A stretch of DNA of 64,000 nucleotides, from contig CAPQCU010000007.1 in assembly GCA_948684385.1 (NCBI GenBank), positions 24,019-88,018 of the forward strand, read 5' to 3'. This document shows positions 34,073-42,368 of this stretch, piece by piece; position 1 is the stretch's first letter, and each line of letters opens with the position of its first letter. The notes beneath the pieces were generated by a model that saw only the letters and a list, made by a program, of their open reading frames with translations, searched no databases and had not been told where the DNA came from. The stretch is from an uncultured bacterium (GTDB lineage: Bacteria > Cyanobacteriota > Vampirovibrionia > Gastranaerophilales > Gastranaerophilaceae). Position numbers and translations under genes: made by a program.

Positions 34073-34314
34073 ATTTCCCCGGGGCCATCCGGTGAAATTT
34101 TTTCTTTCCACGCTTTGACTATGCGATTTTTTATTGTTTCTCTGTCTTTAGGAGAATATTTTTCATAATCTCTAGGCATATGAAAATAACTCCACGCAGC
34201 ACGAATATGTTCTTCTGTATCAATCGGGTATTTTTTGTTTACATCATCTGCAAACTCTACATTTCCGTATTTATGCAAACCCTGGTTTTTATAAACATCG
34301 TTTCGTTTTTTCAT
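34069..34314 (-). CDS. Small DUF6582-like protein
   Basis: This 81-residue protein has the pattern YGNVEFADDVNKKYPIDTEE followed by HIRAAWSYFHMPRDYEKYS and IKNRIVKAW. It matches the DUF6582 family, found as free domains and in phage-related proteins. The function is not known. The sequence is highly charged with no signal peptide. It overlaps the TPR gene stop by 4 bases. Confidence 0.75.
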   Translation of the reverse strand: MKKRNDVYKNQGLHKYGNVEFADDVNKKYPIDTEEHIRAAWSYFHMPRDYEKYSPKDRETIKNRIVKAWKEKISPDGPGEI

Positions 34315-34387
34315 AAATACATAATAAGATAATTTTGATAAATTACATTAGACAAATTGGCAAAATTAATTACACTTTGCATCAACT

Positions 34388-34798
34388 TTATAAATGCATT
34401 TTTACAGCCCATTCCTTCAATAAAGAATATTGCCAATTTAATTTAAGCACTTCAAAATCTTTTACTTGTTCTTTATATTTATTAGCTATTTTTACCACAC
34501 GTTTTATGAAATGAAATTTTGATTCAAATACAGGTATTTGCTTATATCTATCATTGAAATTAATTATTCTGTAATAAGTCAAAAGAGAAGCATCCAGCCT
34601 TTTTCCATCATGGGAATCCAATAATATATGGACAGAATTATTTTGTTGTTCTTTTATCAGAGCTGCCAATTCTTCTAACTGCTCGGATTTAAGACTTGTA
34701 AGCAAAAAATGCTGTACATAAGGATTAATAACATGCAACCCTTTACACGACGGTTGTATCGTAGAACTGTAAGTTGGATTTTGTGACCGAATTTTCAT
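34388..34798 (-). CDS. Hypothetical protein, 136 residues
   Basis: This unrecognised cytoplasmic protein starts MKIRSQNPTYSSTIQPSCKG, then has a helical segment (LTSLKSEQLEELAALIKEQ) and a basic C-terminal half. Its polar, Asn/Ser-rich N-terminus is of the type seen in other small proteins of this genome. It is the last gene before the integrated element, its start only 20 bases from attL, so its promoter may have been altered by the integration. Confidence 0.6.
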   Translation of the reverse strand: MKIRSQNPTYSSTIQPSCKGLHVINPYVQHFLLTSLKSEQLEELAALIKEQQNNSVHILLDSHDGKRLDASLLTYYRIINFNDRYKQIPVFESKFHFIKRVVKIANKYKEQVKDFEVLKLNWQYSLLKEWAVKMHL

Positions 34799-34817
34799 AA
34801 AATAATTATATTATAAA

Positions 34818-34855
34818 AAAAAAGCACCCGAAGGTGCAATTTGTTTAAATGGGGC
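34818..34855. repeat. Left attachment site (attL)
   Basis: This is a copy of the tRNA-His 3' tail and terminator hairpin (GCACC-CGAA-GGTGC with a run of A) ending AAATGGGGC. It matches 45654-45691 with three mismatches. On the minus strand it still forms a terminator with nine T. Confidence 0.85.
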
Positions 34856-35209
34856 AAGCAAAGGTAGAGAGTTAGAAGATAATTGTGTATTTGTGGCACA
34901 TCAGACATTACATGAAACTGAACTCATGATGAACATTAAGAAATGGATACGAGCATAATATCTATTGTAATAACTAATTGTTTTACAACACTTAAATAAA
35001 TAACCTTGTGTCCTTTGTCCTGTCTGTGTTTATCCCTCTTGACCTAATTCTTTGATGTTAAATATTACCCCTTTTAAGAGCATAAAATTTTGTTGTATAA
35101 GACTTAGTGTATCTCAAACAATTAAAATGTCTTAATGAGCCTCTGAGAGGGCTCTCGTTGAATATCTTAACAATGAACCGTTAATACATGTTTGTGGTAT
35201 AATTAGCCT
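34856..35209. other. Non-coding left end of the element
   Basis: About 350 bases have no credible gene in the integrated state. The frame from 34856 to TAA at 34955-34957 stays open for about 34 codons and would be joined to the recombinase gene in the excised circle. The remaining 250 bases are AT-rich and presumably hold the promoter of the restriction gene; I see no clear hairpin or riboswitch. Confidence 0.5.
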
Positions 35210-38200
35210 ATGACAGATAAATATATAACTGGGATTATTAAGAAGTTCAAGACTGGACAGACTACAGAACACAGTTTTAGGGGTGATTTACAAGAGTTTG
35301 TTGAAAGAACTGTTGTAGGCATACAGGCTATCAATGAACCTAAAAGACAAAAATGTGGTGCACCTGATTACATCATACAGAAGAAAAATCTACCTATAGG
35401 TTATATTGAAGCTAAAGACATTGACAAGAGCCTTGAAATAGTTGATAAAACCGAACAGCTTGACCGTTATAAAGCAAGTTTAGACAACCTTATCTTAACC
35501 AATTACCTAGAGTTTTGGTTTTATAAGAATGGTGAACATGTTGACACTATAAAGATTGCAGAACTGCAAAACGGTAAAATAAAAACCTATGAGAATGAAT
35601 ACCAAAGACTTATAAACGGTATAAGAAATTTTTGTGATTATCAAGGACAAACGATTAAATCACCTAAACAACTAGCTAATCTTATGGCTCAAAAAGCTGT
35701 AATGATTAGGGATGTAATTATAAAAACTCTTGAACTGGACTCAGAGAGTTCATTAGTAAGTCAGAGAAACGCATTCAAGGAAATATTATTACATGATTTA
35801 ACTAATCATACATTTGCTGATATGTATGCTCAAACTATTGCATACGGCTTATTTGTTGCAAGATTAAATGATACAACTCTTGACGACTTTTCAAGACAGG
35901 AAGCAAGAGAACTTATTTCAAAGAATAATCCATTTTTAAGACAGTTATTTGACTATATCTCAGGTGCTAACCTTGATGACAACTTAATTTGGATTGTTGA
36001 TGACCTTGTAGAAATTTTTAGATGTGTTGATTTGAATAAACTACTCAGAAATTATGGTAGAAATACACAAATGTCTGACCCATTCTTGCATTTCTATGAG
36101 ACTTTCTTAGAAAGCTATGACAAAGTCAACAAGGAAAAAAGAGGTGTGTATTACACTCCTCAACCTGTTGTAAGATTTATTGTATCGGCAGTGGATAAGA
36201 TATTAAAGAATGAGTTTAAGTTGACTCATGGTCTTGCTGACGATACTACAATTAAACATAAACGATTTGTGTATATTGATACATCAAATAAAAGGGCGAA
36301 ACAACCTAAAGAAGTATGGGAAGAAGTTGACATCTATAAGGTGCAAATACTTGACCCTGCAACTGGTACAGGTACATTCTTAGCTGAAACCATACGCAAA
36401 ATATACTCTTATTTTGTAAATCAGCAAGGTATATGGTCTCAATATGTTGATAAAGCCTTAATCCCTCGTTTGAATGGTTTTGAAATAATGATGACCCCTT
36501 ATGTAATGTGTCATTTAAAGTTAGATTTATTGCTTCAAGATACAGGTTATATAACAACAAACAAGACTAATAGATTTAATGTATACTTGACTAATGCACT
36601 TGAGAAAGACGAAACAACAAAATATCCTTTGTTAGATTGGTTATCAGAGGAAGCAAAACAGGCAGGTCGTATTAAATCTGAAACCCCTATTATGGTAGTG
36701 GTTGGCAATCCCCCTTATAGTGGTGAGTCAGCAAATGGTAGCTTGTTTAATGATAACCTTGAAGACTATAAGAAAGAGTCCTCTGGGGAAAGATTACAGG
36801 AAAAGAACCCTAAATGGATAAATGATGACTATGTTAAGTTTATACGATTATCACAAGAGTTCATAGATAAGAACAAAGAGGGTATATTAGCATTTGTCAA
36901 TAATCACGCATACCTTGACAATCCTACATTTAGGGGTATGAGATATAGCCTATTAAAGTCTTTTGATAAACTATATGTTATAAATTTGCATGGTAATTCA
37001 AAACGCCTAGATACTTGCCAAGATGGTACTAAAGATGAAAATGTTTTCAATATACAACAAGGGGTGAGTATAAATATCTTCATAAAAACTGGTAATAAAA
37101 ACTCGAACAAATTAGCTAAGGTTTACTATCATGAATTAAAAGGCTTAAGAAATGAAAAATATGAGTACTTGAATAATCATGAGATTGATAATATTGAATT
37201 TTGTGAACTTAGCCCAACAGCTCCTTTTTATTTTCTTATTCCAAAAGATTTTACTGATAAAGATTGTTATGATAAGGGTATTAGCTTAAAAGAGCTCTTT
37301 CTCTCTAGTTCTGTAGGCATTGTTACCTCTCGAGATGATTTTGTTGTTGCAAATAGCAAGGAACTTTTATCAAATAAACTTAAAACATTTTATTCAATGA
37401 ATAGTCATGATATAAGAAGTCATTATAAACTAAAGGAAAGTAAAAACTTTAATATTGATAATATTCTAAAAACAACTTCTTATTCAAATAATTATATATA
37501 TCCTATATCATACAGACCATTTGATGATAAATATATCTACTACAATGTAAGTCTTATTGAAAGGTCTCGCGAAATTACAATGAAACAATTTCATAGGGAT
37601 AATCTAGGGCTTGTTTTTAGAAGACAACAATTAGACAAAACTCAATCTTATTATTTTGTTTCTAAATATATGATGGCTGATGGATACATAAGGTCAGATA
37701 GCAAAGGAGGAGAAAGCATTGCACCTCTTTATGTATATGATAATTCAGAGCAAGTGTCTTTTTTTGAAAACAATCGTAAACCAAACTTAAATATGGGTAT
37801 AGTGCATAGCCTTGAAACTTCTTTAAAACTAACATTTACACCTGAAAAAGAAACCTCAGAGGGTACATTTGCACCTATTGATATTCTTGACTATGTTTAT
37901 GGTGTGTTACACTCAAATAAATACAGAGCTAAGTATAAAGAGTTCTTAAAGATTGATTTTCCACGCATACCATACCCTGCAAATAGCAAATATTTCTTTG
38001 AAGTTGCAGAACTTGGTAAACAGTTAAGACAAATACACTTAATGGAAGCCCCTGAGATTAAGAACCTTATTACATCTTATCTTGTATCAGGAGATAATGA
38101 AGTTGAAAAACCTGAGTATAAAGAGGGTAAAGTTTATATCAATAAAATGCAATACTTTGATAATGTGCCCGAACTGGCATGGAATTTCTATATAGGTGGC

Positions 38201-38344
38201 TATCAACCTGCTCAAAAGTGGCTTAAAGACCGTAAGGGTAGGATATTAAGTTATGATGAAATTATGCACTATCAAAAAATCATAGTTGCTTTGGTTAAAA
38301 CTCATGAGCTTATGCAAAGTATAGACAAGATTGTAGAGGTGTAA
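35210..38344 (+). CDS. Single-polypeptide restriction-modification enzyme (Type IIG/ISP-like)
   Basis: This 1044-residue protein probably both cuts and methylates DNA. An N-terminal PD-(D/E)xK nuclease is suggested by Pro52-Asp53 and Glu67-x-Lys69 (GAPDYI, GYIEAKD). The N6-adenine methyltransferase core has LDPATGTGTFLAET at about 380 and the catalytic NPPY at about 500. The C-terminal 350 residues (RIPYPANSKYFFEV, WNFYIGGYQPAQKWLKDRKG) match the specificity region of LlaBIII-type ISP enzymes. Unlike true Type ISP enzymes (about 1600 residues) it has no helicase domain, so Type IIG is the better class. It would protect the host and stabilise the element. Confidence 0.88.
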   Translation: MTDKYITGIIKKFKTGQTTEHSFRGDLQEFVERTVVGIQAINEPKRQKCGAPDYIIQKKNLPIGYIEAKDIDKSLEIVDKTEQLDRYKASLDNLILTNYLEFWFYKNGEHVDTIKIAELQNGKIKTYENEYQRLINGIRNFCDYQGQTIKSPKQLANLMAQKAVMIRDVIIKTLELDSESSLVSQRNAFKEILLHDLTNHTFADMYAQTIAYGLFVARLNDTTLDDFSRQEARELISKNNPFLRQLFDYISGANLDDNLIWIVDDLVEIFRCVDLNKLLRNYGRNTQMSDPFLHFYETFLESYDKVNKEKRGVYYTPQPVVRFIVSAVDKILKNEFKLTHGLADDTTIKHKRFVYIDTSNKRAKQPKEVWEEVDIYKVQILDPATGTGTFLAETIRKIYSYFVNQQGIWSQYVDKALIPRLNGFEIMMTPYVMCHLKLDLLLQDTGYITTNKTNRFNVYLTNALEKDETTKYPLLDWLSEEAKQAGRIKSETPIMVVVGNPPYSGESANGSLFNDNLEDYKKESSGERLQEKNPKWINDDYVKFIRLSQEFIDKNKEGILAFVNNHAYLDNPTFRGMRYSLLKSFDKLYVINLHGNSKRLDTCQDGTKDENVFNIQQGVSINIFIKTGNKNSNKLAKVYYHELKGLRNEKYEYLNNHEIDNIEFCELSPTAPFYFLIPKDFTDKDCYDKGISLKELFLSSSVGIVTSRDDFVVANSKELLSNKLKTFYSMNSHDIRSHYKLKESKNFNIDNILKTTSYSNNYIYPISYRPFDDKYIYYNVSLIERSREITMKQFHRDNLGLVFRRQQLDKTQSYYFVSKYMMADGYIRSDSKGGESIAPLYVYDNSEQVSFFENNRKPNLNMGIVHSLETSLKLTFTPEKETSEGTFAPIDILDYVYGVLHSNKYRAKYKEFLKIDFPRIPYPANSKYFFEVAELGKQLRQIHLMEAPEIKNLITSYLVSGDNEVEKPEYKEGKVYINKMQYFDNVPELAWNFYIGGYQPAQKWLKDRKGRILSYDEIMHYQKIIVALVKTHELMQSIDKIVEV

Positions 38345-38345
38345 T

Positions 38346-39434
38346 GTGTTTCTTAACAAAATAATTGATTGGAAAGAATTTGAAAAATTTGTAGCTGAAT
38401 TATACAAAGATGATGGTGATGTTACAGTAGAGCATAATGTAACTCTTAAAGGTAAATCAGGAGCAAGTAGACAGATTGATGTGTTGATAACAAGAAAAAC
38501 AAAATTACATAGTTATCAAACAATGGTTGAATGTAAATACTGGAATAAACGAGTTGAACGAAGTGTGGTTGATATAGTATATGCAGGAATGGATGACCTT
38601 AACATATCAAAAGGGGTGATTTTTACAACTACTGGTTATGAGGCTGGGGCTATTGAATATGCTAAATCTAAGAATATTGATATTTTTCTTGTCAGAGATT
38701 TAACTCCTGAAGAATGGGGCTTGCCAGGTCAAGTTATAGAGTTTTACTTGCACTTGGTTACTGGCATTTTAGAAAATATTAAGTTTCCTGGAGCAACAGG
38801 AATTCCTATTGTTGAAAATTACCCAACAAACTATAATTTGACAATAGAATTATCAAAAGACACAACTTTTTCTAATGAATATCAATTATTCTCCATAAAA
38901 GACGGTAAAAAGGGTGAAAATTTATTGCAATATATACTTTTAGCACGCTCAAAACTACTATCAAATCTTACAAAAGATTGTTTTAAATTAAATGAGGGCA
39001 ATGACTGTACAATGGTTATAACTGCACCTGTAATCTTAGATTTTTCCAAATTTGAGTATAGACAACTTAGAAATCAATACGGTGCTATCAATATATCAAA
39101 GATAAGTTTTGATATAAAAGTTTACTTATCTCAATCTTCAATCAAAATTGATAGAGCAGAGAAGTATAACATAGCATTGTCTATTCAAAATTACATGGAA
39201 AATCAAGTTAATCTTGTTTACCAGGAAAAAGGACAGCATGGTTTAGTATTAACAGATAACATATATGATAAGATTGTAAAAACCGTAACCGATAATGAAA
39301 ATGAACCTTTACAAAACGGTTCTATTATAAAGGCAATGTGTGAATACTGGGTAAAACCTAATATAGAAGAAAAAGCAGCTGTTGTTGAAAAACATATTGA
39401 AACCCCTATTTTTATGGAAATACAAACTGTGTAA
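38346..39434 (+). CDS. Mrr-type restriction endonuclease-like protein
   Basis: This 362-residue protein has an N-terminal Mrr-type PD-(D/E)xK nuclease fold: Asp45 in SRQIDVLITR and Glu62-Cys-Lys64 in MVECKYWNK are the expected catalytic residues, and KGVIFTTTGYEAGAIEYAK completes the core. The C-terminal 220 residues are unrecognised. The GTG start follows the previous stop by one base with GAGG upstream, so it is coupled to the restriction-modification gene. Cleavage of modified or foreign DNA is likely; a helper role for the upstream enzyme is also possible. Confidence 0.8.
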   Translation: MFLNKIIDWKEFEKFVAELYKDDGDVTVEHNVTLKGKSGASRQIDVLITRKTKLHSYQTMVECKYWNKRVERSVVDIVYAGMDDLNISKGVIFTTTGYEAGAIEYAKSKNIDIFLVRDLTPEEWGLPGQVIEFYLHLVTGILENIKFPGATGIPIVENYPTNYNLTIELSKDTTFSNEYQLFSIKDGKKGENLLQYILLARSKLLSNLTKDCFKLNEGNDCTMVITAPVILDFSKFEYRQLRNQYGAINISKISFDIKVYLSQSSIKIDRAEKYNIALSIQNYMENQVNLVYQEKGQHGLVLTDNIYDKIVKTVTDNENEPLQNGSIIKAMCEYWVKPNIEEKAAVVEKHIETPIFMEIQTV

Positions 39435-39497
39435 TCTTATAAAAGTGGACTCATTGCTTTATAAGTCCTTTTGAAACAAACGAAAGTAAATGACTAT

Positions 39498-40100
39498 CTA
39501 TGCAGACTCTTTAAGCTGATTTAGGAAGTTGTATAAATTACCTGTGGTGGTATTGTATTGCTTTGCAATTAAGGTCTTTGGCACACCTAGACTAATCAAT
39601 TTCATGATGTCTTCTGTGTGTTCATCAAGTTTTGATTTACCCTTGCCGGTTGGTCGTCCGAGCTTTATCCCCTGTGCTTTTCTTGCCTGCAATGCTTCAC
39701 GAGTCCTAAGGCTTATAAGCTCTCTTTCAATCTGAGCAACTAAGGCAAAGATTGTGCTTGTAACGGTTGATGTAATTGAGTTATCTGTATTATCAAAACC
39801 CTCTTTGATTGAATATAGGATTATTCCCTTATCCTTTGTTACCTTAATTACTTCAAGTATTTGAGTTATTGACCGTGCAATTCTTGACAGCTCAGGCACT
39901 ATCAAAACATCACCTTTGCCCATAGTGTCAAGCAATGCACCTAGTTTCCTTTTCTTGTAATCCTTGCACCCTGAGCAGTGTTCTTCAATGAAGTCAACTT
40001 GCCCTAATTGCATACGGTTAGCAAACTGTAATATATCAAGTTTGTTCTTTTCAGTATCCTGCAAAATTGTAGATACTCTTATAAATGCTTTTGTCTTCAT
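39498..40100 (-). CDS. Small serine resolvase/invertase
   Basis: This 200-residue serine recombinase of the resolvase/invertase group has catalytic Ser10 in FIRVST. The core motif VPELSRIARSITQILEVI and the long E-helix with IERELISLRTREALQARKAQGIK (shown here in two parts, IERELISLRTREAL and QARKAQGIKLGRP) are present, and a C-terminal HTH (LISLGVPKTLIAKQYNTTTG) binds DNA. It could resolve dimers of the circular form or invert a segment. AAGGA precedes the start. It is the only leftward recombinase in the element. Confidence 0.93.
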   Translation of the reverse strand: MKTKAFIRVSTILQDTEKNKLDILQFANRMQLGQVDFIEEHCSGCKDYKKRKLGALLDTMGKGDVLIVPELSRIARSITQILEVIKVTKDKGIILYSIKEGFDNTDNSITSTVTSTIFALVAQIERELISLRTREALQARKAQGIKLGRPTGKGKSKLDEHTEDIMKLISLGVPKTLIAKQYNTTTGNLYNFLNQLKESA

Positions 40101-40220
40101 GTCTCATGTCCTTTGGTGCTATCAATGAAAAGGTCAAATAATGCTTTTTGTTGTACACATGTCATAAATGTATTTAAGACCTTTTTACTGTATGATTTTA
40201 TGCAAATTATATGGTCGTTT

Positions 40221-40418
40221 TTAATGTAGGTTTACTAGTGCTTCAACCTCGACCTTGATGTTATAAAGATTTTGTTCAATCGTCTCCGAGAGAGCTACAA
40301 GCCCAGTTAAACCTCGTTTGTCGTGTTTTGAGTTGTCTAAGCCCAGTATATTGTCTTTCAAGGCTATCATAAGCCCGTATGTATTGTGTATGAGTGCAAG
40401 TATGTCTAATGTGTCCAT
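40221..40418 (-). CDS. Hypothetical 65-residue protein
   Basis: This small helical protein (MDTLDILALIHNTYGLMIAL, then LVALSETIEQNLYNIKVEVE) has an amphipathic pattern. AAGGG lies eight bases before the ATG, which supports translation. It is on the same strand as the 95-residue gene upstream, within the element. No function is recognised. Confidence 0.5.
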   Translation of the reverse strand: MDTLDILALIHNTYGLMIALKDNILGLDNSKHDKRGLTGLVALSETIEQNLYNIKVEVEALVNLH

Positions 40419-40471
40419 GTTTTATTCCCTTATTCGTGTAACCTCTTTTTGAATTGTGTAGGGGGTAAACC

Positions 40472-40759
40472 CTACACAATTGTGAATTTTCTGTAGTTAC
40501 TTTGTTTGATGAAAGCATTATAAAGCTCCAAATACTTCTTTTTAAATGCAGTGGTGTTAAAGTTATTGCGTACAATGTTTGTAAACCGAACTGTAAAAGC
40601 TCCGATTTGCAGTTCTTCAACACCTGCTTCATCAAGTACAGACTTGATAATAGCTTCTTTCTCTTTCTTCATCTCGTCCAGTTCTTGGATTTTAGCTTCT
40701 AAGGTGCGAATGTCTCTGATTTCGTTTTCAAGATTTGTAGTGATAATTACTGTTTTCAT
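40472..40759 (-). CDS. Hypothetical phage-like coiled-coil protein, 95 residues
   Basis: The N-terminal half is a coiled coil (IRDIRTLEAKIQELDEMKKE). The C-terminal half reads GAFTVRFTNIVRNNFNTTAF and YLELYNAFIKQSNYRKFTIV, a layout seen in small phage and plasmid accessory proteins. AAAGGA lies nine bases upstream. It is the first gene of the leftward unit from the divergent promoter region. A 12-bp hairpin (40452-40481) overlaps its stop. The function is unknown. Confidence 0.6.
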   Translation of the reverse strand: MKTVIITTNLENEIRDIRTLEAKIQELDEMKKEKEAIIKSVLDEAGVEELQIGAFTVRFTNIVRNNFNTTAFKKKYLELYNAFIKQSNYRKFTIV

Positions 40760-40798
40760 GATGTTTTTCCTTTCGTTTGTTCTCTATTACATTAACAT

Positions 40799-40825
40799 TG
40801 TATAGCAAACAATTAACAATGTCAA
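40799..40825 (-). promoter_or_regulatory. Leftward promoter of the element's small genes
   Basis: On the minus strand, TTGACA (40825-40820) and TATACA (40804-40799) are 15 bases apart, ahead of the ATG at 40759. The motif ACAATGT is repeated in this divergent region and may be an operator. Confidence 0.5.
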
Positions 40826-40866
40826 CTGTTTAATTTAGACATCCGTTACATTTGTTAATAATTCCA

Positions 40867-40895
40867 TTGACAATGTATACTAAACAAGCTACTAT
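40867..40895 (+). promoter_or_regulatory. Rightward promoter of the DUF6471-like regulator
   Basis: TTGACA (40867-40872), a 17-base spacer and TACTAT (40890-40895) lie 18 bases ahead of the ATG at 40914. The TGACAATGTATA segment partly mirrors the leftward promoter, suggesting a shared operator. Confidence 0.65.
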
Positions 40896-40913
40896 AACAT
40901 TGAGGTGATATAC

Positions 40914-41171
40914 ATGACAGACAATAGAGAAGAACTAGCAAAAGAATTAGACCAAAAGGAAACAGAGAAGCTAAAACGCAAGGTTAAAGCCTTGCTAGCT
41001 GAAAGTGGTTACACATTGGAGAAGCTCGCAACAGAGCTTAATGAGAGATACTATGCTAAAGAGAGCCGTGCAAACCTCTCAGGGAAGCTATCTAGAGGGT
41101 CTTTAAGATATATTGAGATGTTACACATTCTTGATGTTTTGGGTTTTGATTTTGAAATTAAGCCCCGATAG
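40914..41171 (+). CDS. DUF6471-like HTH protein
   Basis: This 85-residue protein contains a compact helix-turn-helix: KVKALLAESGYTLEKLATEL, then NLSGKLSRGSLRYIEMLHIL and DVLGFDFEIKPR. It matches the DUF6471 pattern. It probably represses its own divergent promoter region, as small regulators on mobile elements do. The ATG at 40914 with GAGG upstream is preferred to a GTG at 40905. Confidence 0.75.
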   Translation: MTDNREELAKELDQKETEKLKRKVKALLAESGYTLEKLATELNERYYAKESRANLSGKLSRGSLRYIEMLHILDVLGFDFEIKPR

Positions 41172-41298
41172 AAGCACTTTTCATGATTGATTTATAACGC
41201 ATGTTAAGAGCCTGACTGCAACTCCAGTATGGCAAAAAACTTTGATACTTCTATAACCCTTGATATGACTAAGTTATAGAAAACATAGGAATGATTAG

Positions 41299-42189
41299 AT
41301 GAACGAAATTGATAATATAGCTTTAATAATACTATTGAGGTTGCTTGTTGATAGAAACTCTTTAGACCTTGTCATATCAAGTAGTGATGACTTGCAGACC
41401 TCTATTGATAATCTTACAAGATTTTTAAAGTGGAGTTTTAAGGAGTTAGAAGAAGATACTATCAAGATAACTTTATACCCTGCTACAATTAAGCTAACTC
41501 TCAATGATAGAGCTGAATTAGTGAGGTTTATAACAGAATATGCACATGAATATGAAGCAGGAAATATCATTGAAAACAGTAATACAACCCCTATTGCCTA
41601 TACTTCATTACTAAAGCAATTTAAGAATACTATTGATACTACAAGAAACTTAAACCGTTATGTTATAACTAATGCAGAATACACTCCACTCATTCTAAAG
41701 CTATATGCAGACATCAATAACAGCCTAAGAGATATTGAAATAAGCCTTACATCCTGTGAGGATGTGGAATATCCTATTGTACCCTATGGAGATAAACATT
41801 GGAAAGACTTTTTTGATTATAGACTAGTTGTCAATATTAGCTCATTGTTTAAAGGTACAAGGAAAGTTAAAGAAGTATCAAAAGAGCATAAAACAGAGGG
41901 ATTAAAGGGGTATAGCACTCAAATGCAACAGTTTGACAAATTCTTGTCAAATCTTGCAAAGGCTAAAGTATACAGCTTTATTAAATCTGATATAGTAGAC
42001 GAGAAAATAACTAAGAACTTAAAAGCCTGTGATACATTACTTTCAAGGTACAACGATATTTACAAGTCCTGCTACAACGGAGTCTTACCGTTTCATTGGG
42101 ATAAGGGAGAAGAAGAATACATAATTGACAATATCAATGAACAGACAGGCTTGTATATAAGTATTGAGGGCTTTGTAAGTAAGTCATAG
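41299..42189 (+). CDS. Hypothetical protein of the element, 296 residues
   Basis: This protein is not recognised. It is mostly helical and acidic, with LTRFLKWSFKELEEDTIKIT near residue 40, a DKHWKDFFDYRLVVNISSLF segment in the middle and a C-terminal GEEEYIIDNINEQTGLYISI. There is no membrane segment or catalytic motif. It lies between the regulator and the possible replication gene, on the same strand. It may be an element maintenance protein. Confidence 0.6.
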   Translation: MNEIDNIALIILLRLLVDRNSLDLVISSSDDLQTSIDNLTRFLKWSFKELEEDTIKITLYPATIKLTLNDRAELVRFITEYAHEYEAGNIIENSNTTPIAYTSLLKQFKNTIDTTRNLNRYVITNAEYTPLILKLYADINNSLRDIEISLTSCEDVEYPIVPYGDKHWKDFFDYRLVVNISSLFKGTRKVKEVSKEHKTEGLKGYSTQMQQFDKFLSNLAKAKVYSFIKSDIVDEKITKNLKACDTLLSRYNDIYKSCYNGVLPFHWDKGEEEYIIDNINEQTGLYISIEGFVSKS

Positions 42190-42368
42190 CCTTACAGCTT
42201 AATAATAATTTACATTTCATAAAATGGATGGGTGCAAAATCAGTGTTTGCAACATCCGTTTTTTGTTGCTTGATTTACAAGACTTACAAAAGCACTTACA
42301 AACCTTTGTATAGTAAGGCTTTGAGCTTGTAAGGGGTCATAATACGAAAGTAAACTAAGGAAAAAGCA

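Noticed and set aside
40452..40481. 12-bp hairpin at the end of the 95-residue gene in the element
   Set aside because: There is no T run on either side in the direction of transcription; it could be chance or an mRNA stability element.
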